In this document: in pieces, positions 20,079 through 28,491 of the stretch | Position numbering within the stretch: the first letter of the stretch is position 1 | Layout of the letters: each line of letters opens with the position of its first letter | Assembly (NCBI GenBank): GCA_940746715.1 | Contig: CALNWN010000001.1 | Span: 434,001 to 498,000 of the forward strand | Length of the DNA: 64,000 nt | Source of the DNA: an uncultured Paraburkholderia sp. | Lineage (GTDB): Bacteria > Pseudomonadota > Gammaproteobacteria > Burkholderiales > Burkholderiaceae | Direction: 5' to 3' | Made by a program: the position numbers and the translations under genes | Notes under the pieces: model-generated | What the model saw: only the letters and a program-made list of their open reading frames with translations | Told to the model about the DNA's origin: nothing | Databases searched by the model: none

Positions 20079-21329
20079 ATGCCCAAGCGGCCCACTGACC
20101 ACCCGGCCGAAGCAGCTTCGGCGCGCCATTCGTCATCAGCTGAAAAACCGGCTTGCCCGATTCTCCCGCCCTCGCCCGACACGTCCACGCCGCTCCTCGG
20201 CAACCTCACGCCGTCGCAATTCATGCGCCGGTATTGGCAGAAAAAGCCCCTGCTGATCCGCCAGGCCATTCCGGACGTCGAGGCGCCGCTCTCGCGCGAC
20301 GAACTGTTCGAACTGGCGGACCATGACGACGTCGAGGCGCGCCTCATCACTCACTTTCGCAACAGATGGCAACTGGAGCACGGCCCGTTCGCGCCGGACG
20401 AACTGCCGTCGCTGAAGCAACGCGCGTGGACGCTCCTCGTGCAGGGCGTCGACCTGCACGACGACCGCGCGCGCGCCCTGCTCGAGCGCTTTCGCTTCGT
20501 GCCCGACGCGCGTCTGGACGATCTGATGATCTCCTACGCAACGGACGGCGGCGGCGTAGGACCTCACTTCGATTCCTACGATGTGTTTCTTTTGCAAGTA
20601 AAAGGCAAGCGGCGCTGGCGGATTAGCGCGCAGAAAGATCTGACGCTGCAAGCAGGCCTGCCGTTGAAAGTTTTACAGAACTTTGCGGCAGAAGAGGAGT
20701 GGGTGCTGGAGCCTGACGACATGCTGTATCTGCCGCCGCATATCGCCCATGACGGTGTCGCCGAAGGCGAATGCATGACCTGCTCGATCGGTTTTCGCGC
20801 GCCGTCGGCGAGTGAGCTGACGGCCCAGTTCCTTTACCATCTCGCCGAACGCGGCAAAGCAAGCGGCGAAGCGGGCGCGCTTTACCGCGATCCTCAGCAA
20901 CCCGCTGTGGAGCGCCCAGCTGAACTGCCGGCGGCGCTCGTCGAACGCGTTGGCGCAATCCTTGCTGGAATCAGGTGGAATGAGCAGGACATTGCGTCGT
21001 TCCTTGGCACGTACCTCAGCGAACCCAAGCCGAGCGTCGTCTTCGATCCGCCGCAAAGGCCGCTCAACGAAGCCCGTTTTATCAGTCAGGCATCGAAATC
21101 CGGTGTGCGACTGGATCGCAAGACCAATCTGTTGTACAACCGCCGCTTTTTCTTCCTAAACGGAGAGAAAACCTCATTCGATGGTTCGAAAAAGTGGCTG
21201 TTTGACCTCGCGGATCACCGGTGTCTGAGTGCGAAACGCTTTGTAACACTCTCGCACGATTCGTCGGTGACAGCACGGCTGCACGAGTGGTATCGTGCGG
21301 GCTGGATACGGATAGGCGAGCCTGGCTAG
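20079..21329 (+). CDS. roxA: JmjC/cupin ribosomal oxygenase (50S L16 arginine hydroxylase, YcfD/RoxA family)
   Basis: RoxA uses 2-oxoglutarate, oxygen and Fe(II) to hydroxylate an arginine of ribosomal protein L16. The 416-residue protein has the iron-binding facial triad as HFD (GPHFDSYDVF, near residues 167-176) and a later His in PPHIAHDGVAEG. The cupin fold is flanked by the RoxA-specific winged C-terminal domain. The first 35 residues are variable. There is no visible ribosome-binding site before ATG 20079 and the frame is open far upstream, so the start is the least certain part. It sits divergent from slyD. Confidence 0.9.
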   Translation: MPKRPTDHPAEAASARHSSSAEKPACPILPPSPDTSTPLLGNLTPSQFMRRYWQKKPLLIRQAIPDVEAPLSRDELFELADHDDVEARLITHFRNRWQLEHGPFAPDELPSLKQRAWTLLVQGVDLHDDRARALLERFRFVPDARLDDLMISYATDGGGVGPHFDSYDVFLLQVKGKRRWRISAQKDLTLQAGLPLKVLQNFAAEEEWVLEPDDMLYLPPHIAHDGVAEGECMTCSIGFRAPSASELTAQFLYHLAERGKASGEAGALYRDPQQPAVERPAELPAALVERVGAILAGIRWNEQDIASFLGTYLSEPKPSVVFDPPQRPLNEARFISQASKSGVRLDRKTNLLYNRRFFFLNGEKTSFDGSKKWLFDLADHRCLSAKRFVTLSHDSSVTARLHEWYRAGWIRIGEPG

Positions 21330-21562
21330 CATCGCGTGTCTGTTATACACAGTACATTGAAATTTTGTATGAGAAAGACAACGTATTGACCCCGGATTTA
21401 TGGATTGTCAGTACGAAAGTGCATATAATTTCCGCCCAAGCCGTAGGGAAGATTCCTGCTCGTCAAAAGAGCGTCTCCACCAGCGGCCCAGGTCGGTGTT
21501 GGAGCACATTACGGGTATTATTTTGTGCTGTTGCTTACCTTTAACCATAAAAGGACGTGATC
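21330..21562. other. AT-rich leader and promoter region of the Ala/Ser lipoprotein
   Basis: This 233-bp region is clearly richer in A and T than its neighbours and codes for nothing recognisable. It contains the promoter described separately, and probably a transcribed leader of about 125 bases ending in the ribosome-binding site AAGGACG. Confidence 0.55.
21401..21429 (+). promoter_or_regulatory. Promoter of the Ala/Ser lipoprotein
   Basis: A perfect TATAAT at 21424-21429 is preceded at 17 bases by TGGATT (21401-21406), a partial match to the -35 consensus. The surrounding sequence is AT-rich. The gene looks like a single-gene transcript ending at the terminator at 21867. Confidence 0.6.
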
Positions 21563-21796
21563 ATGAAGAAATCCCTCCTCGTAGCATCCCTGTTGGCAGC
21601 TGTGGCACTGGCTGCATGCAACAAGAGCAACGACCAAGCCGCTGCACCGGCTAGCGACGCAGCTGCCGCTTCGGCACCGGCTGCCGCTGCTTCGGGTGCT
21701 GCTGCGAGCGACACTGCTGCTTCGGCTTCGACCGCTGCTTCGGACGCAGGCGCTGCTGCTTCGGCTGCTGCTCCGGCTTCGGGCGCAAGCCAGTAA
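21563..21796 (+). CDS. Small Ala/Ser-rich lipoprotein
   Basis: The 77-residue precursor has a type II signal peptide ending LAAC (MKKSLLVASLLAAVALAAC), so the mature protein of about 59 residues would be lipidated at the outer or inner membrane. After the short polar segment NKSNDQ it is almost entirely Ala, Ser, Pro, Thr and Asp in loose AASDAAA-type repeats. The AAGGACG ribosome-binding site, its own promoter and a strong terminator indicate a real, well-expressed gene. No enzymatic domain exists; a spacer or surface role is a guess. Similar tiny lipoproteins are widespread in Burkholderia. Confidence 0.8.
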   Translation: MKKSLLVASLLAAVALAACNKSNDQAAAPASDAAAASAPAAAASGAAASDTAASASTAASDAGAAASAAAPASGASQ

Positions 21797-21866
21797 GCTG
21801 TCGCGTAGGGTTCGCCTTCGGGCGAAAACTGCACCGGGATATCTTCGCGATTTCCCGGGCGGTAAA

Positions 21867-21902
21867 GCAAAACGCCACGGACTCACATCCGTGGCGTTTT
21901 GC
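21867..21902 (+). terminator. Bidirectional terminator between the lipoprotein and the DinG-family gene
   Basis: A perfect 15-base inverted repeat (GCAAAACGCCACGGA and its complement) closes on the six-base loop CTCACA. It gives T-runs on both strands and ends four bases before the stop codon of the convergent helicase gene. Confidence 0.9.
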
Positions 21903-21905
21903 TAT

Positions 21906-24230
21906 TCAGACGTCGCTTTTTGCGACCCAGGTTGGCGGCATGCCACTACGGCTATTGTGGGCCGCGCGCTCTTCAAAAAACTCGCGCACCACCTCAATCT
22001 CACGCGTACGCTTGAACGACGGCAGGCTTTGCCAGATCCGGCGACCATACGGTTTATCGACGAGACGCGTATCGCAGATCATCAGCACGCCGCGGTCGGT
22101 CTCGGCGCGAATGAGACGCCCTGCGCCCTGCTTTAGCGTGATCACAGCCTGCGGCAACTGATGAACCGCGAACGGGCTCAGACCTTTCTTCGTCAGCGCG
22201 TCGAGCCGCGCTGAAAGAACCGGATCGTCAGGCGGCGCAAACGGCAGCTTGTCGATCACGACGAGCGACAGTGCATCGCCTCGCACGTCGACACCTTCCC
22301 AGAAACTCTGACTGCCGACGAGGATCGCGTTACCGTACGCGCGAAATCGATCGAGCAGCTCGGTGCGGCTCGCATCGCCCTGGACGAGGAGCGGATAGTT
22401 CCAGCCGCGCGCCTCGATGACATCGCGCAATTTCGCGGAGATGCGGTCCACGGCGCGCAACGTGGTGCACAACATGAAGACGCCGCCGCCCGATGCTTCG
22501 ATCGCCGGCAAGGCGGCGTCGAACACTGCGTCGGTAAACATCGGCGAGGACGGCTGCGGCAAATTGCACGGCACATACAAAAGCCCTTGCGAAGGATAGT
22601 CGAACGGGCTCGGCAACGTCATCGAACGTTTGGCGTTCAGGCCCATTTGCGCGGCGTAGTGCGTGAAGTCGCCGCGCACCGACAACGTGGCCGACGTGAA
22701 GATCCACGCGCGCGGCACGCCGGCGCGCTGCTTGGCGAAGATCGGCGCGACGGAAAGCGGCGTCTCGTGCAACTGCACGGTATGCGCGAAGACCTCGATC
22801 CAGCGCACCTTTTCGTTCGGGTCGGCGCGCTCGCTCTTGCTCTGCGCCGCGCCGCTTTCAGCCGCGTTCACGGTCTCACGTTCGAGCTCGGTGGGCGGCG
22901 TCGTCCAGCCGGCCAGCACCGTTTGCAATTCGCGCGCGCGGCGCAGACAGGCGCCGATCGACTCGGCGCGCTCAGCCTGCCCGGCCAGTGCGGACGCGAG
23001 CGCGTCCAGCTCGGTTTCGAGTGCTTCGAGCGCCGGGAACAACGGGTGATCGTCGGGCAGCTGGCCGATCGACAGGCGCACCGAATCTTCCTTGAACGCG
23101 AGCCGCACGTCGCGCGCGGCACGTTCCAGAGTAGAGCCAAGCTTGACCCAATCGACGGCGTCGCGCGCATGGCCCAAACCCTCGGCCACCGAATCGCGCG
23201 CGAGCTCGAGAAACTGCGCGGTGGAAAGCGTCTCGCCGAAAAACAGCGTGGCCGTTTCGGGAAGTTGATGCGCTTCGTCGAAGATAATCGTATTGGCAGT
23301 AGGCAGCAGCTCGGCCATGCCGGTATCGCGCAGCATGATGTCGGCGAAAAAGAGATGGTGATTCACCACCACGATGTCCGCCTGCTGCGCCTCGCGGCGC
23401 GCCTGCATCACGAAGCAGTCCTTGTAATGCGGACAATCCTGGCCAAGACAGTTATCGCGCGTCGACGTGACCATGGACCACACCGCCGCCGTTTCGGGCA
23501 CGCTTGCCAGCTCGGCTTTGTCACCGGTGCGCGTGATCTTCGCAAAGCGGACGATGTCCTGCAGATACGAGGTTTCCTGGCGCGAAGGCAAGCGGCCGTT
23601 ATCAGCCGTGCGCTGCAGATAGTAATGACAGAGGTAGTTCGCGCGGCCCTTGAGCATGGCCACCGACACGGGCACGGCGAGCGCGTCGCGCACGGTCGGA
23701 ATATCGCGCTGAAAGAGCTGGTCCTGCAGGTGCTTGGTGCCCGTGGACACGATCACCTTGCCGCCCCACAGCATGGCCGGCACGAGGTACGCATAGGTCT
23801 TGCCGGTGCCGGTGCCGCCCTCGACGATCAGCGTGTTCTCGCCGCCGTCGAGCGCCTGTGCTTCGTCGGCCTCGGGCGGCTGCGCTGCGGCGTCGGCGCC
23901 GCCCGTTTGCAGGCGCCGTGCCGGATGCTTTTGCGCCTCGAACATTGCAGGCTCGGGCATCGCGCGGCCCGACGCTTCCATGGCGGCGGCGACGGCGCGC
24001 GACATCTCGATTTGCGACGCCCGCGAGCGATAGCCGTCGATTTGCCGGGCCAGCAAGCCGTTGTCGGCGAAAATTTCGTTCAGCTCCGCGGCGCGGCGGG
24101 GATCGAGCGACGCACTGAGCGGAAACGCGGCAGGGCGCGGCGCGGGTGCGCCGGCGTCTGAAGCATCGTCGGCGCTACTCGCGCGTCGTGGAGTTTCAAG
24201 CGGTGAATTCAAGGCAAGCGTTTCCTGCAA
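21906..24230 (-). CDS. ATP-dependent DNA helicase, DinG/YoaA family
   Basis: This XPD-like superfamily 2 helicase would unwind DNA 5' to 3' in repair of damaged or R-loop-containing DNA. The 774-residue protein has Walker A EGGTGTGKTYAYL near 137-149 and the DEAH box (IIFDEAHQLPE). Four cysteines for an iron-sulfur cluster are in NYLCHYY and NCLGQDCPHYKDC. Helicase motif VI is QGAGRLIRAETDRG. This set is typical of YoaA/DinG. The first roughly 100 residues are a variable Ala-rich extension, so the start could be further in. The gene ends four bases from a bidirectional terminator. Confidence 0.93.
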   Translation of the reverse strand: MQETLALNSPLETPRRASSADDASDAGAPAPRPAAFPLSASLDPRRAAELNEIFADNGLLARQIDGYRSRASQIEMSRAVAAAMEASGRAMPEPAMFEAQKHPARRLQTGGADAAAQPPEADEAQALDGGENTLIVEGGTGTGKTYAYLVPAMLWGGKVIVSTGTKHLQDQLFQRDIPTVRDALAVPVSVAMLKGRANYLCHYYLQRTADNGRLPSRQETSYLQDIVRFAKITRTGDKAELASVPETAAVWSMVTSTRDNCLGQDCPHYKDCFVMQARREAQQADIVVVNHHLFFADIMLRDTGMAELLPTANTIIFDEAHQLPETATLFFGETLSTAQFLELARDSVAEGLGHARDAVDWVKLGSTLERAARDVRLAFKEDSVRLSIGQLPDDHPLFPALEALETELDALASALAGQAERAESIGACLRRARELQTVLAGWTTPPTELERETVNAAESGAAQSKSERADPNEKVRWIEVFAHTVQLHETPLSVAPIFAKQRAGVPRAWIFTSATLSVRGDFTHYAAQMGLNAKRSMTLPSPFDYPSQGLLYVPCNLPQPSSPMFTDAVFDAALPAIEASGGGVFMLCTTLRAVDRISAKLRDVIEARGWNYPLLVQGDASRTELLDRFRAYGNAILVGSQSFWEGVDVRGDALSLVVIDKLPFAPPDDPVLSARLDALTKKGLSPFAVHQLPQAVITLKQGAGRLIRAETDRGVLMICDTRLVDKPYGRRIWQSLPSFKRTREIEVVREFFEERAAHNSRSGMPPTWVAKSDV

Positions 24231-24276
24231 AGTCCGGTCCGCGCGGCGCGCGCCCGGCGCCTGCCAGGCCGCGAAC

Positions 24277-24495
24277 TCAGGCGCGTACGTCCGGTTCGAG
24301 CTGCAACTGCAGCAAGATGATGGTGTCCTTGACTTTGAGTTTGCGCTTTTTCAGGCGCCGCAACTCGAAGTCGTCAATGCCGGGCTCGTCCGACATTCGG
24401 TCGATCAAACGGTCGAGCCCACTGTGCTCCGATTCCAGTTGCAGAATCCGGTCGCGAAGCGTGTCCGCGTTGATGACCTGATGTTGATCCCGCAT
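24277..24495 (-). CDS. DUF465 / YdcH-family small protein
   Basis: The 72-residue protein is a short helical hairpin with the family's charged pattern (LESEHSGLDRLIDRM, then LRRLKKRKLKVKDTI). The lysine-rich stretch LKKRKLKVKDTI before the C-terminus is the family hallmark. Function is unknown; these proteins are small, cytoplasmic and widespread in proteobacteria. It is immediately upstream of the DinG-family gene on the same strand (46 bp) and could be cotranscribed. Confidence 0.85.
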   Translation of the reverse strand: MRDQHQVINADTLRDRILQLESEHSGLDRLIDRMSDEPGIDDFELRRLKKRKLKVKDTIILLQLQLEPDVRA

Positions 24496-24724
24496 GCTCG
24501 CCTCCGCTCGACTGTAGCGTGGGCTGCATGGTTGCCATGTTCAGCCCGTTACCTGAGGTTGCTGTCCGGCTCAAAACGCGTTACGGCGACTGTCTGCAAT
24601 TCTGCGTACACTCGCTACGACCTGCACTACCGCAATATTACAACCGCGTACAACCGCGCGGCCCCGCGGACATACCAGGTGAGCGCAACGACAGCCCGAC
24701 ATGAGCACGGCAGCGCGCGGCTGA
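24496..24724. other. Intergenic sequence upstream of the DUF465 gene (229 bp)
   Basis: The region between the DUF465 start and the end of the coiled-coil gene, both on the minus strand, has mixed composition with AT-richer patches near 24600-24660. I see no terminator and no clear promoter boxes. Confidence 0.4.
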
Positions 24725-25795
24725 CTACTGTTGCTGCTGTCTCTGCTGCTCTTCTTCCAACTGCTTCTGCTGCTTCAACTGTTCCTGACGTTTCTGCTCG
24801 GCCTTTTCGGCGGCCTGCTTCTGGCGTGCTTCGACGTCCGCTTTATGTTGAGCCGCTTCGGCCTGTTTCTTTTCGAAACTCTGCTGCTTCTCGACGCGCT
24901 CCTGCGCTTTCTGTGCGCCCTGCCGCCGGGCCTCCTCGAGCTTGCGCTGGAAGTCGCCCTGCTTCTGATCGTACGCCCGCTGATTGGCCGCCGCCTGCGA
25001 CGGGCTGATGCCGCGCTGCGCCTGATCGATTGCGTGCTGACGCTGCTTTTCCTCGTAAGCTTCGGCGTTGGCGCTGCGCTGCGGCGCCTCGGCATTGCGC
25101 TGTGCCTGGTCGAGCTCGTGCTGGCGCTGTTTCTCTTCGTACGCCTGTGCGTTGCGCGCGTCTTCGGCGGCACGCTGCGGCGCACTCGCCTCGTCCTGGG
25201 CGCGCTTGAGCGCCGCCTGCTCGTCGCGCTTGCGGGCGCGCTCCGCGCGCTCCTCGCCGTCGAGCGCAAGCTGTTCCTTGCGGATCTGCGCCTGCACGGT
25301 GCGCATCTCGTCGCGCGCCTTGTTCAGACAGTGATTGACGAAAAAATTGCTGTAACAGTTATGCTCGGCGACACCATAGCGATAATTGTTTTCCTCGGTG
25401 CGTTGATCCAGCGCTTTCTGGCGCGCGTCGAATTCGCTGTCGAAGGTTGCCGTGTTTGCAGGCGCATCGGCGGAGGCCTTCGCGTCGGCGCTCACGCCCC
25501 GCGTGCCAGCCTGGGTTGGCGCCGCCGCGGGCATGGCGGCGGGCGCCACTGTTGACGCCGCCGACTGCGCCGCAGCAGGCGCCGGCATGACCAGCACCGC
25601 GGCCACGACGAATGCCGCGCAAGATGCCAAAAACGTGCGGCCCGCCAAAGGCGCGCCAGTATCGATACGAGTCGGCTCAGTTCGCCGCGAAGCGGACGGC
25701 CGGCGCACGGCGAACGGCGGCAAATGTGGCGAGCGGGAGACCGGGCGCGAGCCCTGGCGGTTGAACAGAAAGGAGGTTCGCAACGGAATTGGCAA
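24725..25795 (-). CDS. Exported Gln/Glu/Ala-rich coiled-coil repeat protein
   Basis: The 356-residue reading frame has a signal-peptide-like stretch near residues 55-76 (CAAFVVAAVLVMPAPAAAQ). The real start may therefore be internal, around residue 50. A conserved block with two cysteines follows (NCYSNFFVNHCLNKARDEM). The remainder is a long charged coiled coil with repeat units AYEEKQRQHELDQAQR and AYEEKQRQHAIDQAQR, then degenerate copies (AYDQKQGDFQRK, SFEKKQAEAAQHK), ending EEEQQRQQQQ. No known domain is recognisable. It is probably a periplasmic structural or binding protein. It is divergent from tex across 188 bp. Confidence 0.75.
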   Translation of the reverse strand: MPIPLRTSFLFNRQGSRPVSRSPHLPPFAVRRPSASRRTEPTRIDTGAPLAGRTFLASCAAFVVAAVLVMPAPAAAQSAASTVAPAAMPAAAPTQAGTRGVSADAKASADAPANTATFDSEFDARQKALDQRTEENNYRYGVAEHNCYSNFFVNHCLNKARDEMRTVQAQIRKEQLALDGEERAERARKRDEQAALKRAQDEASAPQRAAEDARNAQAYEEKQRQHELDQAQRNAEAPQRSANAEAYEEKQRQHAIDQAQRGISPSQAAANQRAYDQKQGDFQRKLEEARRQGAQKAQERVEKQQSFEKKQAEAAQHKADVEARQKQAAEKAEQKRQEQLKQQKQLEEEQQRQQQQ

Positions 25796-25983
25796 TTGTC
25801 AAAGAGGGTCGACGGAACATGCCCGAAATTCTATCACCCCGGCGCGGTTGAGCCCTTTGGCATTTGTGGCAAAATGCCCGGCTCCAGCAATCGGGTCGCA
25901 GCGCGCACGCACTGCATGCGCGGCGCCGCAACGCGCCGTCGGCGCACGGCCCTTGTCCGAGTCCGCAGGAAACCCAACAGCTT

Positions 25984-28326
25984 ATGACGGAAACCGTAGC
26001 ACTCAAGATCGTACAGCGCATCGCCGCCGAACTGTCCGTCCAGCCGCGCCAGGTCGCGGCCGCGGTGGAACTCCTCGACGAAGGAGCGACTGTTCCGTTC
26101 ATCGCGCGCTACCGTAAGGAAGTGACCGGCAATCTCGACGACATGCAGTTGCGCAACCTCGAAGAGCGCCTGCTGTATCTACGCGAGCTGGAAGACCGCC
26201 GCGCGGCGATCATCGCGAGCATCGACGAACAGGGCAAGCTCACCGACGAGCTGCGCACCGCGATCGAAGGCGCCGACAGCAAGCAGGTGCTCGAAACCTG
26301 TATCTCCCGTACAAGCCGAAGCGCCGCACGCGCGCGCAGATCGCCCGCGAAGCCGGTCTGCAGCCGCTCGCCGACGCGCTGCTCGGCAATCCGCTGCTCG
26401 ACCCGCAAACCGAAGCGGCGGCCTACGTGGACGCCGAGCAAGGTGTTGCCGACGTAAAGGCCGCGCTCGACGGCGCGCGCGACATCCTCTCCGAACAGTT
26501 CGGCGAAACCGCGGAGCTGCTCGGCAAGTTGCGCGATTACCTGTTCAACCAGGGCGTGGTGTCGTCGAAAGTGGTCGAAGGCAAGGAAACCGCTGAAGAA
26601 GAAAAATTCCGCGACTACTACGACTACGCCGAAACGCTGCGCACCGTGCCGTCGCATCGCGCGCTCGCGCTGTTCCGCGGCCGCAATGCAGGCGTGCTGA
26701 TGATCAAGCTCGGCCTCGGCGAAAAACTGGACGCACAGGTGCCGCATCCGGGCGAGGCGCTGATCGCGCGTCATTTCGGCATTGCGAATCAAAACCGTCC
26801 GGCCGACAAATGGCTCTCGGACGTGTGCCGCTGGTGCTGGCGCGTGAAGGTGCAGCCGCACCTCGAAAACGAGCTGCTGACCAACCTGCGCGACGAAGCC
26901 GAGCACGAAAGCGATTCGCGTGTTCGCGCGCAATCTGAAGGACCTGCTGCTGGCCGCGCCGGCGGGACCGAAGGCCGTGATCGGCCTCGATCCGGGCTTG
27001 CGCACCGGCGTGAAGGTGGCCGTGGTGGACCGTACCGGCAAAGTGCTCGCCACGGACACCATCTATCCGCACGAGCCGCGCCGCGACTGGGACGGCTCCA
27101 TCGCAAAACTCGCGCGGCTGTGCGCGCAAACGCAGGCCGAACTGATCAGCATCGGCAACGGCACGGCCTCGCGTGAGACGGACAAGCTCGCGAGCGAGCT
27201 GATCGCGCGTCATCCGGAACTGAAGCTGCAGAAGATCGTCGTGTCCGAGGCAGGCGCGTCGGTGTACTCGGCATCGGAACTGGCGGCCAAGGAGTTTCCG
27301 GACATGGACGTGTCGCTGCGCGGCGCGGTGTCCATCGCGCGTCGTTTGCAAGACCCGCTCGCGGAACTCGTGAAGATCGAGCCGAAGGCGATCGGCGTAG
27401 GCCAATATCAGCACGACGTGAACCAGCGCGAACTGGCGCGCTCGCTCGACGCCGTGGTCGAAGACTGCGTGAACGCGGTCGGCGTGGATGCGAATACCGC
27501 GTCGGTCGCGCTGCTCGCGCGCGTGTCGGGGCTCAACGCCACGCTGGCTCGCAATATCGTCGACTATCGCGACGCGAACGGCCCGTTCCCTTCGCGCGAG
27601 CATCTGCGCAAGGTGCCGCGTCTCGGCGACAAGACGTTCGAACAGGCGGCGGGCTTTTTGCGCATCAACAACGGCGAAAATCCGCTCGACCGCTCGTCGG
27701 TGCACCCGGAAGCGTATCCGGTCGTCCAGCGGATTCTTGCAAAGATCAACAAGCAGGCTGGCGAGGTGCTCGGCAACCGCGACGCGCTGCGCGGCCTGTC
27801 GCCCGCCGAATTCGTCGACGATCGTTTCGGTCTGCCGACGGTGCGCGACATTCTGCTCGAGCTGGAAAAGCCGGGCCGCGATCCGCGTCCGGAATTCAAG
27901 ACCGCGACGTTCCGCGAAGGCGTCGAAAAGGTCAGCGCCCTGACCCCCGGCATGGTGCTCGAAGGTGTGATGACGAACGTGGCGGCATTCGGCGCGTTCA
28001 TCGACGTGGGCGTGCACCAGGACGGTCTCGTGCACGTGTCGGCCATGTCGACGAAGTTCATCAAGGATCCGCACGAGGTCGTGAAGGCCGGACAGATCGT
28101 CAAGGTCAAGGTGCTCGAAGTCGACGTGAAGCGGCAACGCATCGCGCTCACCATGCGTCTTGACGACGAGTTCGGCGCGGCCGCGGCCCGCAGCGGCGGT
28201 GGCCAGCAGGATCGCGGCAGCTTCGGCCGCTCCGGCTGCAACGGGCGCGGCGCGCCGCAACGCGCGCGCGAACCCGAACCGGGCGGCGCAATGGCCGCGG
28301 CGTTCGCGAAGCTCAAGCAGAAGTAA
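25984..28326 (+). pseudogene. tex: Transcription accessory protein Tex, two compensating frameshifts
   Basis: Tex binds nucleic acid through an S1 domain and has a YqgF-like nuclease fold and helix-hairpin-helix modules. From ATG 25984 the frame reads [17 protein letters not shown] up to KQVLE. One G appears lost at 26295-26296 (GAA-AC for GAA-GAC). [20 protein letters not shown] and the next 200 residues continue in another frame. An extra A within 26908-26910 (CACGAAAGCG) returns to the first frame at [12 protein letters not shown]. The rest is intact, including [15 protein letters not shown] and the C-terminal S1 domain ([21 protein letters not shown]). As written the product stops early; corrected it would be about 780 residues, the normal length. 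Confidence 0.92.
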
Positions 28327-28408
28327 GGAGCCTGCGGGGTCGGTGTGTGCAGCAACGCCTGCACATCACCGAACGCACGCCGTCTCTCATCCACGCGTGG
28401 GAGACAAT

Positions 28409-28440
28409 AAAAAACCCACGCAACTGCGTGGGGTTTTTTT
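28409..28440 (+). terminator. Bidirectional terminator between tex and kup
   Basis: ACCCACGC pairs with GCGTGGGGT around the four-base loop AACT, flanked by a six-base A-run before and a seven-base T-run after. It lies between the convergent tex and kup stop codons and can serve both. Confidence 0.85.
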
Positions 28441-28491
28441 ATTTCCGGCAGACACGTCGCGATGCCTGCATGCGGCGCACAACCCGCGCCG

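Noticed and set aside
21330..21562. A small gene or tRNA in the AT-rich region before the Ala/Ser lipoprotein
   Set aside because: Possible frames are short with no ribosome-binding site, and no cloverleaf can be drawn; the base composition is explained by the promoter and leader.
24731..25270. GCT/CTG-rich near-repetitive DNA that resembles a simple-sequence repeat or a membrane protein on the plus strand
   Set aside because: It is the reverse side of the Gln/Glu coiled-coil gene. The Leu-rich plus-strand frame is a shadow of CAG/GAG codons.
26290..26912. Programmed ribosomal frameshifting in tex
   Set aside because: No slippery heptamer or downstream pseudoknot is evident, the two shifts are opposite in sign 610 bases apart, and tex is not known to be recoded.
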